Shown here one piece after another: positions 48,302-59,145 of a stretch of 64,000 nt of DNA (within the stretch, counting starts at the first letter, position 1; the number at the start of each line of letters is the position of its first letter). The notes under the pieces were generated by a model, which searched no databases, was not told the origin of the DNA, and worked only from the letters and a program-made list of their open reading frames with translations. This DNA is from Isoetes taiwanensis (taxonomy: Eukaryota > Streptophyta > Lycopodiopsida > Isoetales > Isoetaceae). The translations under genes were made by a program, and so were the position numbers. The stretch spans positions 996,777 through 1,060,776 of the forward strand of contig JAJEKV010000036.1 of assembly GCA_021234155.1 (NCBI GenBank), read 5' to 3'.

Positions 48302-49396
48302 AGTATTTTTTATTTTTGGTCCAGCTAGACTAGTCTTGTCACTAGAATATCATCTTCTACAGACTAGCTAGAAATATCCTACTGCCGGTCAAGGTAACCA
48401 AAGTGGAGGACACGTATAGGCACAAGTTCTACCACGTCGGGGATCATGGCCGTATAACCCCAGTAACCAACTCCCAAATATAAACATACACTGGCCGGGT
48501 TTGAACCCTCGACCAAGTGCACATTTATTTTGGCATTACTAGGCCTATACCAACTCACCACACATCCGTTGGGCAAAACTTTAGCCATACATGCACACTT
48601 TGTAGGCAGGATATCTCCTACCTTAGGAAGTCACGGAAATTTTTGTATTTTTTATTTTTGGTCCAAATAGACTAGTCTTGTCACTAGAATATCATCTTGT
48701 ACAGATCTAGCTAGAAATATCCCATCACGGTCAAGGCAACCAAAGTGGAGGACACGATATAGGCACAAGTTCTACCACGCCGGGGATCATGGCCGTATAA
48801 CCCCATAAACCAACTCCCAAATATAAACATACACCGGCGGATTTGAACCCCCACCAAGTGCACATTTATTTTGGCATTACTAGGCCTATATCAACTCACC
48901 ACACATCCGTTGGACAAAACTTTAGCCATACATGCACACTTTGTAGGCAGGATATCTCCTACCTTAGGAAGTCACGGAAATTTTTGTATTTTTTATTTTT
49001 GGTCCAGCTAGACTAGTCTTGTCACTAGAATATCATCTTGTACAGACTAGCTAGAAATATCCTACTGCCGGTCAAGGCAACAAAAGTGGAGGACACGTAT
49101 AGGCACAAGTTCTACCACGTCGGGGATCATGGCCGTATAACCCCAGTAACCAACTCGCAAATATAAACATACACTGGCCGGATTTGAACCCCCGACCAAG
49201 TGCACATTTATTTTGGCATTACTAGGCCTATACCAACTCACCACACATCCGTTGGGCAAAACTTTAGCTATACATGCACACTTTGTAGGCAGGATATCTC
49301 CTACCTTAGGAAGTCACGGAAATTTTTGTATTTTTTATTTTTGGTCCAGCTAGACTAGTCTTGTCACTAGAATATCATCTTGTACAGACTAGCTAC
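48302..49396 (-). repeat. 342-bp tandem array built from a tRNA-derived SINE
   Basis: GGTCC followed by A-rich variants and TAGACTAGTCTTGTCACTAG starts at 48318, 48660, 49001 and 49343, so the period is 341-342 bp: three full units plus about 55 bp. Read on the minus strand, each unit contains GGTGAGTTGGTATAGGCC (like a tRNA box A with the AGTTGGTA D-loop signature) and GAGGGTTCAAACCCGGCC (box B), about 48 bp apart. That is the internal Pol III promoter of a tRNA-derived SINE. One unit lost several bases near box B. Exact tandem SINE arrays are unusual. The flanking ORFs are shadows. Confidence 0.8.
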
Positions 49397-50530
49397 TCAA
49401 TCGCAGGAGTGTTCTTTATTCTGCCGCTGTTGATTTTGTTTTTCATGGACTGTAAATGTAGAGAAAATAAGCAGAACAAGCATCTCGCATCCATGCCAAG
49501 TTAATTTCGATGTGTGTTTTTTTTTTTTTATCTTGGCTGCATTAGGATGATATGCTAGCAAGCAAAGTCCTCTTCTAACAAGTCTGCTTTATGTTAGATT
49601 TCTTGGTTACTGTATCCATTCCATTACAAGAAATGCACAGCTTTATATATGTTAAACTTCTATAACTAGAAATGCCTGGCTTTATATGGGTTAGAAATTA
49701 AGGATAAATAAGTTGGTATAGAACTTGCTTGCAAGTGAATATAATGTAATTAAAGGCATGTTCACACACAGCGTTCTACCACTTCTCAAGGTTCATGTAG
49801 AACTAATTGGCAACCAACGACTGCCAACTATAATTGCAACATGATGAACAACTAACTGTCAAAAAGCATCTCCTATTAAAATTTATAACCTCTTAAGTTA
49901 TATGATGAGAATTGAAGCATACCTCCAAGAGGTTATAGATGCACGAACTCAGTTGTGTCCTTCGGGATGGTAATGAACTGTCCTATACAATTGTACAACC
50001 CTTCGGGGCGGGGGTTTTTTAATCCTGTCAGTAATACGCTTGCTGCTCTCTTTTTTTGTTTGGGTCCCATAGGCCAATCAGTCTCCGTGGATGCTAAAAA
50101 ATCTATTCTATTCTTTTCTATTCTATTCTTTAGGAATTGAAGCATATAGTCAGTTTTTGGCTCCCATTATCAAATTTACATAATTTGCTTAGAACAATAG
50201 TCTATCGTTAGATTTAAAGAAAAAATGAATATTTGCTACTGTGCAACATTCTCATGTTAACCCAATGCATGATTGTAAGTTGCCATAATCCAAATAGACT
50301 AAAATAGTATCATGACTATAATAGTACGATTGGGACTTAAGCAAAAGATTATGTTACATTTGAGGACCTGGCTAGATAAGAAGGTTCTTTTAAAGAATAT
50401 CTCAATAGCGTAATTGGGTTCTGAATAGAGGCATAGAAGCAAATAACTAATTGAACCTAAATAGAGGCATGAAGCAGATAACTAAATGACGTTGCACCTT
50501 AACTAGTAAAAATAATAAAAAGAAGAAAAA
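49397..50530. other. AT-rich, no gene
   Basis: Simple AT-rich DNA. ORFs at 49933-50145 on both strands overlap a GC patch and have no recognisable motif. Confidence 0.4.
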
Positions 50531-50534
50531 GCAT

Positions 50535-50625
50535 AGGAAGGAAGGAAGGAAGGAAGGAAGGAAGGAAGGTTCTTTTATCGTCCACGGTGGCCAATCGGCC
50601 TATAGGAGATTACGAGTAAGTTTGC
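50535..50625 (-). mobile_element. LINE 3' end with (TTCC)n tail, short copy
   Basis: A (GGAA)n run at 50535-50569 is followed by TTTTATCGTCCACGGTGGCC and AATCGGCCTATAGGAGA. The LINE at 62.5 kb has the same layout: a (GGAA)n run, then TTTAACGTCCACAGAGGCC and AAAGGCCTATGAGA. On the minus strand these are LINE 3' ends tailed by TTCC repeats instead of poly(A). This copy is cut short after about 60 bp. Confidence 0.65.
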
Positions 50626-50730
50626 TTGCATGTGAAATATTAAAACTATTGGAAGGGGGAAAAAAAGCTGTCTAAGCAATTACAAGATTACTAACAAAAG
50701 AATCACACAATTAGAATACCTGCTTATCCC

Positions 50731-51070
50731 CTTATCAACGTATTGCCAACAACAAGATTTCTTTCTAGTCCCACCTTTGAAAGATCGTGGTGTATTTCTC
50801 TGCCCTTTTCCAGTTATCGAATGCTGCCACATGCTTTGAGGCCACAAATAAATGTTACCTCATTTGGTAATATTCCTAGCATTTGCATCTTCTCAAAACA
50901 TTTCAGTGCTTCCAAGGGAGGCTCATGTTCTATATAATCTGAAATTAGTATCTTCTATAACACGACATTTGGAAGTGCCAGCCTATCAAAAACATCGATC
51001 TGCTAAAAAGAGCCATATTTGGCATACATATCAATCAAAATGTTGCACACAAAAAGATCACCTTGAACCC
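50731..51070 (-). pseudogene. PPR relic
   Basis: Translating the minus strand gives NILIDMYAKYGSF, then DVFDRLALPNVVL and ISDYIEHEPPLEALKCFEKM, followed by LPNEVTFICGLKACGSI and LEKGREIHHDLSKVGLERNL. These are consecutive P, L and S motifs of a PLS-type PPR protein, interrupted by at least three stops. Both ends are missing. A second PPR relic, on the opposite strand from the one at 3.2-4.5 kb. Confidence 0.75.
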
Positions 51071-51269
51071 ATCCTTTACAAGTTTAATATATCTTCCTCC
51101 TTCGATCCTCGATTTTTCAATTGGCAGTTTACTCCAAACCCAAAAATGAATCAAATGTATTTGTTCACATATATGCCACACAAAAGCAGAAATATTTTCA
51201 ACAGAATAAGATGTTCAAAGTACCTGGAAATATTCTCTCACATTGATGATAAATGATCGTCTATGGCTC

Positions 51270-51475
51270 CCACGTTGATTACTGTCACCATCCCTCCTCA
51301 ACTAGATCATTTAAACAAACTTGATTTCCTGCATCTGGCAACAATCTATTGAGTGGTCATATTTCAGCAAGTCTTGAAAATTGCACTAAACTGCAATATA
51401 AATTCTGACTCTATAGGAATAACTTGACTAGCCAGATTCCTGACTCCATATGGACTTGTAAAAATTGATATGCAT
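51270..51475 (+). pseudogene. LRR relic
   Basis: The plus strand reads PPQLDHLNKLDFLHL, then LLSGHISASLENCTKLQYKF and RNNLTSQIPDSIWTCKN, across small shifts. These are two to three plant LRRs, without a domain at either end. Not part of the LRR gene at 39-42 kb. Confidence 0.65.
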
Positions 51476-51479
51476 GATT

Positions 51480-51940
51480 TTTAGAAATCATCTGTAAATA
51501 CTTACAAGCACCAATTCATTAATTTGAGAAAAAGTACATTCTCATTTTGCTTGGAATAGCAGGCTGCTTTTAAAAGGGTAGTTTGTAAACAGGTGGCCTT
51601 CCTCTGGAGCAAAAAGGCGTGCCACATGAGCATTTTATAAAAAAAAAAAAGCTTTGCTTGCAATCAACGTTTTTGGCCCTAGTCTACGACAAATTTTAGC
51701 TTCTACAAAATGAGTCGTTGTGCCTCGAAGCAGACGATAACAGGATCAGAAGATTGGCATCACGATCTATTCTACCTCGAAAACACGAAAAAGTGAGGCA
51801 ATTATGCATAAAAGAGTATGGGAACAAATAGACTTAGAGGGAATCATTATTGCGCTTTATACATTGAAAAAGTTAATTTTATAATAAAAACTGTACATCT
51901 GCTAAAGTTAATTTTATTATAAAAAATTGTACATTTGCTA
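51480..51940. other. AT-rich, no gene
   Basis: No reading frame. It resembles repeat-flanking DNA. A segment near 51900 (TTAATTTTATTATAAAAA) repeats one 40 bp upstream. Confidence 0.35.
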
Positions 51941-54115
51941 TTCGATGGCGATTGATCCAGCTTAGAAGAATCTCAATGGCGATTAGTATAAGGTCACATC
52001 TGTGCCTAATTACTCATTCATCATGCACGTCATGGAGACTAACAATTATAGAATTCCCATCTGCATGAGTGAGAATTGCATTTGTCCTGTCTATTTGTAC
52101 TTGACCCAATTCCAGACGATCGTCAGTATCCATCTCCGTGCAGCCTGTCCGATTGGAGATCTCTATCCCAATCTTATGGGCATAATCTTCCAGGGCTTCC
52201 TGATTTCTTTCCAAATTCTCACTGAAGTCTTGAAACTCCTGATCATCCTCCAAGGGACCAAGAATATCAGATGGCTTGTGAAGCATTCTGTCGCACGTCT
52301 CGCGGAGGTCTTGGGAGTTCCCCTGACCTTTATTGTCTTGATCGGACGCGTCATCCATCTGCTCGTCTACCAGCATCGCAGAATTATCTAGCACAACCGG
52401 ACAACTGATTAGAGGAATCATAACATCCAGACCATCGATAAGGCCTTCCAGCTTTTGAAAAAGAGGGTCTGAGGTGGCCAAATCCCTTTCCAGTTAGAAA
52501 TACCTTTCTTTTAGGCTATCCACAGTTCTCGCATAGGTTTGACCTTTCTTCAGCTTCTCTAATGTCTCAACATAGTTCTCAGCTTGGAAGTTATTGATCA
52601 TGTCATCCAGGTTATCCGTTATCATCAAGGCTTTTGTGATGTGCACGTCGGGGGTGGTTCTAGAGGGTTCGTCCTTTTTGAAGTTTGATTGTTCTTGCTC
52701 TTTGTCACCCCCTACTCTTCATCATCCTCCTGCTCTTCATCTCCCCTCTGCTCCTCATGTTCTTCGGTGGCTAGCTTTTCCAGGTACGTGAGAAAGCTTT
52801 GAAGAAGCAGTGTTCTTCTGTCATCATATTCGAAGGCCTTGCTCCTCTTCTTCTGGATCAAAGCAACCCTCAAACGCGTCCCACAAGTAAAGAAGTCGCG
52901 CAAGCATCCATCTAGGGGGAGGAGCTACTCTACAATGTAGTAGGCAAAAGATGTCTTCAACTGCGCGGTAAAGATCAGATCACCATCCATTGACATCCAG
53001 TGAATTTCATTTTGGACGTGAACATGGTCTTACAGTATTTCCTGAGTTTTTTATCTTTCTCCTAGTCATCAGTAGGCTCCCATATAGGCAGCTTAGTCTT
53101 CTGTCCTAGATGATCTAGAAAGGAGAACCGCAAATCCAAACATGCTCATTTGGGGAGGACCCTGGCCTCATTCCTATTGATCAGGATGTCGGCTATAAAG
53201 GTTTGGTGTTCCTTTTTTTGTTCTCATACCTAGCCTCTTTGTAAGTTCCAATATAGATGTGCCCTCCACCTTCAATCAGTGATAAACTATGGAGACAGTT
53301 GGGCATTTGGCCAGGAAGGAGAAGCATCAAGATGTGGTAAATTTTGGCCATCGTCATATCTGAGATCCTTGCATACAACTAGAGGAACTGGGCTACCTCC
53401 CACTCTTATTTGAATCCTCTCATGTCGACGCAGACCAACAAAGCATGCTCATCCTGAAGAAGGAATGCACATCCTTACCACATTTCTCTCATGCACACTT
53501 GCTTTATCTTGGTTCAGTGCGATAATGTCGTTAACACGGACTAACATCACTGCAGGAAGAGTACTCAGGACGTGGTCTTTATTGATATTCTGTTTGATAT
53601 TGGCAGTATCTATGCCAGCAATTTGAAGCAGGTGCTCCTTTGTAAATACTAGATATGCCGTACTCAAGTCTTAGTAGCTGAGGTGCTGCACTTCAGTGTT
53701 AGAGTTCACGTGATGCAGAACCTATCTTTCCATCAGTGTTAACATCCTTAAGTCAGATGCATGTTGCTTATAGTCGAAGCGACCGGTTTAATCTATGCTG
53801 GTCTTCAAGAAGCACATGCCAACAAGGATTTCATATATCAGATGACTAATCTCGGCGTCCGACGTGCTCCTCAGGCTCCTAAGAAAGGCCTTGTTGAAGA
53901 AATCCCTGGTCAGTTTGTGGAGCATTGTCCTGATCGTCGCCCAATTCCTTTTTTATCCACTTGTTCACCACAAACATGAACTTATTCCAGGTCACGTCGG
54001 GCATAAAGATCCACTACTTTTCGTCTTTCAGTTCCTTGACTATCAGGGTCGTCATTGCAACATTAGCAAATTCCTGCAGAAGATGAACTGATCAGAAGGA
54101 TCGCCATGGCTGTCA
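51941..54115 (-). mobile_element. Element B: fragment of the unclassified repeat family (C-terminal half)
   Basis: On the minus strand, from 54.1 kb down, decayed coding sequence reads DVTWNKFMFVVNKWIKKEL, FFNKAFLRSLRSTSDAEIS, then frame 53449-53667 (HLLQIAGIDTANIKQ, LNQDKASVHERNVVRMC), frame 53193-53378 (LYARISDMTMAKIYHILML) and DILINRNEARVLPK, then 52712-52903 (LTYLEKLATEEHEE), and last the acidic module 52014-52481. It shares its end with element A. 18-bp palindrome copies sit at 51968-51985 and 54098-54115, that is, at both edges. At least ten stops or shifts. No transposase or RT motif recognised. Confidence 0.6.
52014..52481 (-). pseudogene. Element B acidic C-terminal module
   Basis: A 155-residue open frame: LFQKLEGLIDGLDVMIPLI, MDDASDQDNKGQG, CDRMLHKPSDILGPLEDD, TEMDTDDRLELGQVQID and THADGN. 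It is about half identical by eye to the frame 18294-18662 of element A. Upstream on the same strand, DNLDDMINNFQAENYVETLE (about 52.6 kb) also matches A. Strongly acidic; function unknown. Confidence 0.55.
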
Positions 54116-54195
54116 CATTTAAGGGTCTGAACGGGACTTGAACCCACTACCTCTAGAGTGGTAGTTGTGCATCTTAATCAAAAAGGTTACGAGGA
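54116..54195 (-). repeat. tRNA-like short repeat, minus copy
   Basis: The minus strand reads TTTTTGATTAAGATGCACAA, then CTACCACTCTAGAGGTAGTG, GGTTCAAGTCCCGTTCAG and TTAAATGTGACA. It resembles the 3' two-thirds of a tRNA, with a T-arm box B (GGGTTCAAGTCCC). It matches three plus-strand copies at 57.18-57.64 kb. Confidence 0.7.
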
Positions 54196-55692
54196 AGATG
54201 CCTTGGAACTTTCGCTCGACAATAGATGTCACAGGATCGAATAAAAGCTTCGACAGAGCGACGAAGCCCAGGCCACCAATACTCTCGACTAATAAGTTCA
54301 AGAGTCTTAGCTACTCCAAAATGTCCGGCCATAGGTATCATGGCAAGCCTGGAGAAACCGAAGCCTGGAAACACCATCTGGAAAAATACAGAAGCCCATC
54401 ACGGAACAAGAGTCCATCTTGAACCTCAAAATGATCATAGTCTGATCGCATATGCTAAGAAGATGATGTAGAGCCAAGGTGTGAGAATACATCTTGGGCC
54501 ACTGGATCGGAGGGCAGAGATGCTCGAACAGACTCTAACAAGGCCGTATCATGAGGCCTCTCGAATAAAGTGAAGGCCATAAGCTGGAACCGATCAAGCC
54601 TTAGAATAACCTGTGATTGCTGATCAAATGCAGGATTCCCTGGCTTAGACTCAAGCATTGAGATAAGGCATCAGGCTGGAGGGGTCTAGGACGGTACTTG
54701 ATCACAAAGTCAATGCGAGATAGTACTTGAGTATGCCACTTGGCTGTGCGACGGTTGAGCACTCGAGCAAACTGAAAATATTCTAGATTTCGATGATCTG
54801 TATAGACTGTGACCTTATAAAGTGATCCCACCAGGAAACGTCTCCACTCCTCGAAAGAATCAACTATCGCCAATAACTCCTTGTCATAAATGGGATAGTT
54901 GATTTCAGTAGCTTGAAACTTCCGCGAGTGATAGGCAATCGGATGCAATTCATGATTTCCGTCCTGTGACAGGATACCATCAAGAGCACAATCATCTGCT
55001 TCGACAACATATGGCCGCAAAGGATCTGCATGAGCAAGAACTGGTGCCGTGTTAAAAGCATGCTTCAGAGTAACGAAAGGAAATTCTGCTTCTACACTCC
55101 ATTCAAATGGCATGTCCTTAATCGTGAGGCATGTCAAAGGAAGGGCAATCTCCGAATAATCCCGAATGGAATGCAAACCCAAGAAAATATCGAACATCTC
55201 GAACAGATGAAGGTGTTTGCCACTCCAGAACAATGCTGACCTTTTCGGGATCCATAGAGACTCCATATGGAGTGATATGATAGCCAAAGAACTCCACATT
55301 ATCCTGCTCAAACTGACACTTCTCACAAGTTTGGCATATAAACCGTGCTCACGAAGCTTCTGAAGGACCTATCGAACATGCCTCTCATGTTCTAGAGTCT
55401 TAGAATAAATAAGAATATCATCCAAATATCCCAGAAGACATCATTGGCCATATGCTGGAATACAGCTGGAGCATTAATAAGCCCAAATGGCATAACTGTA
55501 TACTCAAAACGGCCATAGCGAGTACGAAAAGTTTTTTCCACTCATCACCTTCCCGGATTCGGATAAGATTGTAGGCACCCCAAAAATCAATCTTCGTAAA
55601 ATAACGCGCATCTTGGAGTCGCTCCCACAACTCTGGGATCAAAGGAAGCAGATACCAATTTGGCACTGTGATTTTATTGAGGCCGAAGAGGA
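54174..55692 (-). pseudogene. pol: Second Ty3/gypsy element: RT C-terminal part, RNase H, integrase start
   Basis: On the minus strand from 55.69 kb: [19 protein letters not shown] and [20 protein letters not shown] (RT), then the frame 54601-55326 with ADPLRPYVVEADDCALDGIL, YDKELLAIVDSFEEWRRFL and VYTDHRNLEYFQ (RNase H), and 54174-54377 with MAGHFGVAKTLELISREYWW and FIRSCDIYC (integrase zinc domain). The sequence style resembles the Tf1/fungal-like branch rather than the chromovirus at 10.6-15.3 kb. The first RT motifs are on the opposite strand to the right (55.7-57.18 kb), so the element has an internal inversion. The integrase core and LTRs are missing. Confidence 0.85.
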
Positions 55693-55695
55693 TTA

Positions 55696-56480
55696 TGTGA
55701 GGATGTCAAAAATATGTTGTTGTCTATGAAGGACCTACAAACTTTGGAAGAAGCCATCAGATTTGCAGTTCGATGTGATAATCAGTTTTTTGAACGTAGG
55801 CAAGAGAGACGTAGTCAGGTCTTCCCAATCACACAAGTGCCTGTAGTGACGCCTTCTCCGGTCTCATCTATAGAATCCAGCAGATCCAGACCTGAGCCTA
55901 TGCAGATTGATCGGGCAGTTCGAGGACCTTTATCTGCCGCCGAGAAGCAGCATTGGAGATAGGCTAATCTTTGCCTCTACTGTGGAGGAGCTGGTCATAT
56001 TGCTCGTAGATGCCCTGTGAAGTGACAAAATTAGTCAGAAAACTTCAGGGGCCGGTCCGAGTAATAGGAGTCTCTCGTCGGCTGGCTGCCTTTTCTCAGA
56101 CTCCTTCCACACTTCTTGACATGTTTATTCCATCGGACAAGGTCAGCAACGCATTTTTCATCTCTATATCATTGAAATCAAAGGTTGGAAGGTTGGAAGC
56201 ATTGGCGCAACTTGATTGTGGTGCAAATGCTTGCTTTATGGATAGTGCGTTCGCCAATAAGCACGCCATCCCTAGAAGCCAGGTTGAGCATCCCAGTTCT
56301 GTCGAAGTGATTGATGACCAGGAAATCTCCTCGGGTGCAGTCACAAAATGTACTGCACCTCTTCAGGTTTTGTTCAAGGGAGTTTCTTGTAGCATTTTCT
56401 TCAATCTCATCGCTAGCCCACATGCGTCAGTAGTCTTGAGTCTGCCCTGGCTCGAGCTACATACCCCACAGATTGATTGA
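55696..56480 (+). pseudogene. gag-PR: Second Ty3/gypsy element: gag C-terminus, zinc knuckle, protease (inverted segment)
   Basis: The frame 55714-55962 holds DLQTLEEAIRFAVRCDNQFF and EPMQIDRAVRGPLSAAEKQH. After a stop, the zinc knuckle CLYCGGAGHIARRCPVK follows (CX2CX4HX4C). The frame 56010-56480 carries the retropepsin-like motif LAQLDCGANACFMDSAFA, with Cys in place of the usual Ser/Thr. This segment lies on the strand opposite to its own RT-RNase H-integrase part. Confidence 0.8.
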
Positions 56481-57186
56481 CGTACTAGATCATTTCGATT
56501 TGCTGGTTCTAGCTCTAGTTCCAGTAAATCTGCAGTTCAGGCCTTTGCACCAACATCAACTTCAATTCATGCATTATCGTGAGCTTCTGATCTCGTCCTT
56601 GCTGTTTCTGCGCCATGTTCTGATTCGACTCTTGTCTCTGCTCCAGTTTATGTCCCAAATTCTGACCATGCTCTCGATCATGTTCCAGCTCCTGCTCCTG
56701 CTCCTGCTCCAGCTCCAGCTCCAGCTCCTGCTCCTGCTCCTGCTCCTGCTCCGGCTTCTGTAGGGACTTCCTCATGCCTTAAGTTTCGTATCTCGAACAC
56801 GAGTTTATTAAATCTAGAAGACAAGATCCACGTTCAGTATTTGCAATCCAGGTTCACCCGTTGGCTAGCTCTGCACCGGTGAAGTCTGCCCCAATGCTCC
56901 TAGATAAATATAGCGACTTCTTTGATGTTTTTGACAAAGTCAAGACCCCCAAGCTTCCATAGCATCATCCATATGATTGTCCTATTGATTTGCAGCCCAA
57001 TACAATGCCACCATATGGTCTGATATATGGTCTATCTCCCACTGAGTTGAAGGTTTTGCGGGATTATATTGAAGAGAATCTAGCCACTGGTTTCATTCGA
57101 CATTCTCAGTCCCCTGCTAAAGCGCCTATCTTCTTCGTAAAAAAGAAGAATATTTCTCTGCGTCTGATCCTTGATTATTGTGGCCT
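56481..57186 (+). pseudogene. pol-RT: Second Ty3/gypsy element: Ala-Pro linker and RT N-terminal part (inverted segment)
   Basis: From about 56680 a hexanucleotide array of GCTCCT and GCTCCA encodes an Ala-Pro repeat. After frame breaks, the frame 56990-57196 gives MPPYGLIYGLSPTELKVLRD and GFIRHSQSPAKAPIFFVKKK, then LRLILDYCGL, the first RT motifs. The RT stops exactly at the DYRGLN motif. The next residues are on the minus strand at 55.69 kb. Both break points contain GGCC. Confidence 0.8.
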
Positions 57187-57640
57187 TTTTTATTAGGATG
57201 CACAACTACCACTCCAGAGATAGTGGGTACAATTCTCGTTCAGACCCTTAAATGTGACAGTAAGCTACTACTCCAGAGGTAATGGGTTCAAGTCCCATTC
57301 AGGCCCTTAAATGTGACAGTATGGTTTGGATAACTCATGCCCTAATGGTGTGGAAAACCCGTAACAGGGTTGGGGGCCCAGAAGGTTGTTGTCACAATCC
57401 TTAGTTTTTAGTCCCTTGCAGATTGATTTCGGTCCGCTCCAAATTCCCCCGGTTGTAAGCCTTCAAGGGGGGGAGGGGGGGCTTGAGGGGAGGATAGTGT
57501 GATGATTAACCATCAGGTCTAGAGCATATGATTCGGTTTCATCCAAATCATCGTGGCCTTTTCGGTTATGATACATAGCTACCACTCCAGAGGTAGTGGG
57601 TTTGACTCCCATTCAGACCCTTAAATGTGACAATGGCGAT
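57183..57640 (+). repeat. Three tRNA-like short repeats and a purine-rich tract
   Basis: Copies at about 57183-57255, 57262-57320 and 57556-57640 share CTACCACTCCAGAGGTAGTG, GGTTCAAGTCCCATTCAG and CCCTTAAATGTGACA. The box B-like GGGTTCAAGTCCC points to a tRNA-derived SINE. Between them, at about 57465-57500, a purine tract (AGGGGGGGAGGGGGG, then TTGAGGGGAGGATAG) precedes TGTGATGATTAACC, which could be a polypurine tract and LTR start of a plus-strand element, though no partner LTR was found. Confidence 0.65.
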
Positions 57641-57676
57641 CATGATGAGCAAGACCAAGCAACATATAATAAATAA

Positions 57677-58090
57677 TTTTTTTTTTTTTTTGATGAACGT
57701 GGACCTTTATTACTCAAAAGAATACAAAGAGTACATGGGGGACTCAAAACCCAGTGGAGAAAATATCCACTAGAGCAACACTACCCACCACATACATAAC
57801 ATAGAAAAGCAGAGAACACAGATCACCATGAGCACAAGTGTGTACTATGAATAGGTGTGAATCTGAAGATATTGCTCCCAAATGACACTTTTGATGTCAT
57901 CCTTTAAGGAAGAACACTTGTACGCCTTCACAATGCGACTACGGGCATCGCTAAGCACTTGCGCATCTGAAAAGAGTTGTCCCTTGAAGATGAAGAGATT
58001 TCGTCTCTTCACAATGGAGATCCCAACAAAAACACTGCTCCAGAAAATTGCAATAGCGATTCTCCAGAGCTAGAAAGAAAGATAGGACTG
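57677..58090 (-). mobile_element. 5'-truncated LINE 3' end with poly(A)
   Basis: Fifteen T residues at 57677-57691 are the minus-strand poly(A) tail, and AATAAAG lies just before it on the minus strand. The minus strand encodes IAIAIFWSSVFVGISIVKRR, NLFIFKGQLFSDAQVL and ARSRIVKAYKCSSLKDDI, matching the C-terminal end of plant L1-type LINE ORF2 proteins. Only about 400 bp remain, as expected after incomplete reverse transcription. It is a different tail type from the (TTCC)n LINEs in the same window. Confidence 0.7.
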
Positions 58091-58099
58091 CCAACATAC

Positions 58100-59145
58100 C
58101 AGCCAGTTATCTGCTTTGCCTTGATGTTGATTTCTGTGCTGCTGTAGTGTCTCGCTTAGGGAAAAAATTAAGCACATTATATATTTTTTCATAAAAAATG
58201 ATTTGGCTATTTTTTAAAATCCTACAGTATTTTATGATATATATTTGGCTAAAATTATTATTACCATTACATTTATATGTATTTGGACTTGGCGATCCCT
58301 TCAGCAACAAATGAAATTCTATAGTTTTAGGGTGAGATTCAACTACGACATTTAGAACTTAACTTTTAATTACAAGCAAATAAAGTTTCAACACATCTAA
58401 AAATTAAGAGGCTTGACATATTCCACTTTGCCTGGTGTTTATGTGCATATCAAGGTGTCATTATTTTAACTATTTTTTAACTGTCAGCCGATAATCCCTG
58501 TCCTTTAGAAAATAAAAATATAACCACATATCTCTTATCGCCACGTGGGAGGAAAGGATAACATCCTGTTTTTTATCAGTTTTTTTTTTTTAAGGACATG
58601 CATGAGCGTGGAATCTCATGCGCAAACACTCCATTTTAATATGGAGACTTTTAGTGCCACGTCAATAAAAGACGCCCACTCTAATGGAATCTCACCCTTA
58701 GACATATTGTACTATAATTATAAACAATAAGCAACAATTAAAGAACATACGATAATATTAAGAAACTTTTAACAGAAGCTCACAGGATAGCTTATAACAT
58801 CCATAGTCTGAACTACATTCAATGCAATGACATCCTTCTAGATATGATGATCAAATTGCACTTATCTCTAACCCATGAAAGAAGTTACGCCATCAAAATG
58901 GACATCTAGATGGATATTGGCCATCTCTTACAAATCCCTTTTTAAGATGCATATGTGCTATATGTACTTGAAATTCATAGTCTGGAAAACTACTATCGCC
59001 GATGATGGTAGGTGGCGATCTGTAAAAATCTTTAATAAGAATTCATTTTCTGTTTGGCTTATTAATGATCTTAAATATAAACATTGTAATATAAAGAAAG
59101 GCTATTCCCTTTTTCTTTGAGGAAAAGAGGGGAAATAGTTTCACT
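58100..59145. other. AT-rich, no gene
   Basis: No reading frame or repeat recognised; the small ORFs have AT-driven composition. Confidence 0.4.

Noticed and set aside
48379-49259. Minus-strand ORFs with NGCVVSWYRPSNAKINVHLV
   Set aside because: They occur only because the 342-bp SINE-derived unit is open in one frame; the unit has Pol III promoter features and no coding signal.
50535-50569. Plain (GGAA)n microsatellite
   Set aside because: The flanking sequence matches the 3' end of the LINE at 62.5 kb, so the run is better explained as a LINE tail.
54116-57640. True tRNA genes
   Set aside because: Only T-arm and part of the anticodon-arm-like sequences fit. Acceptor stem pairing and a proper D-arm are missing, and the copies are repetitive.
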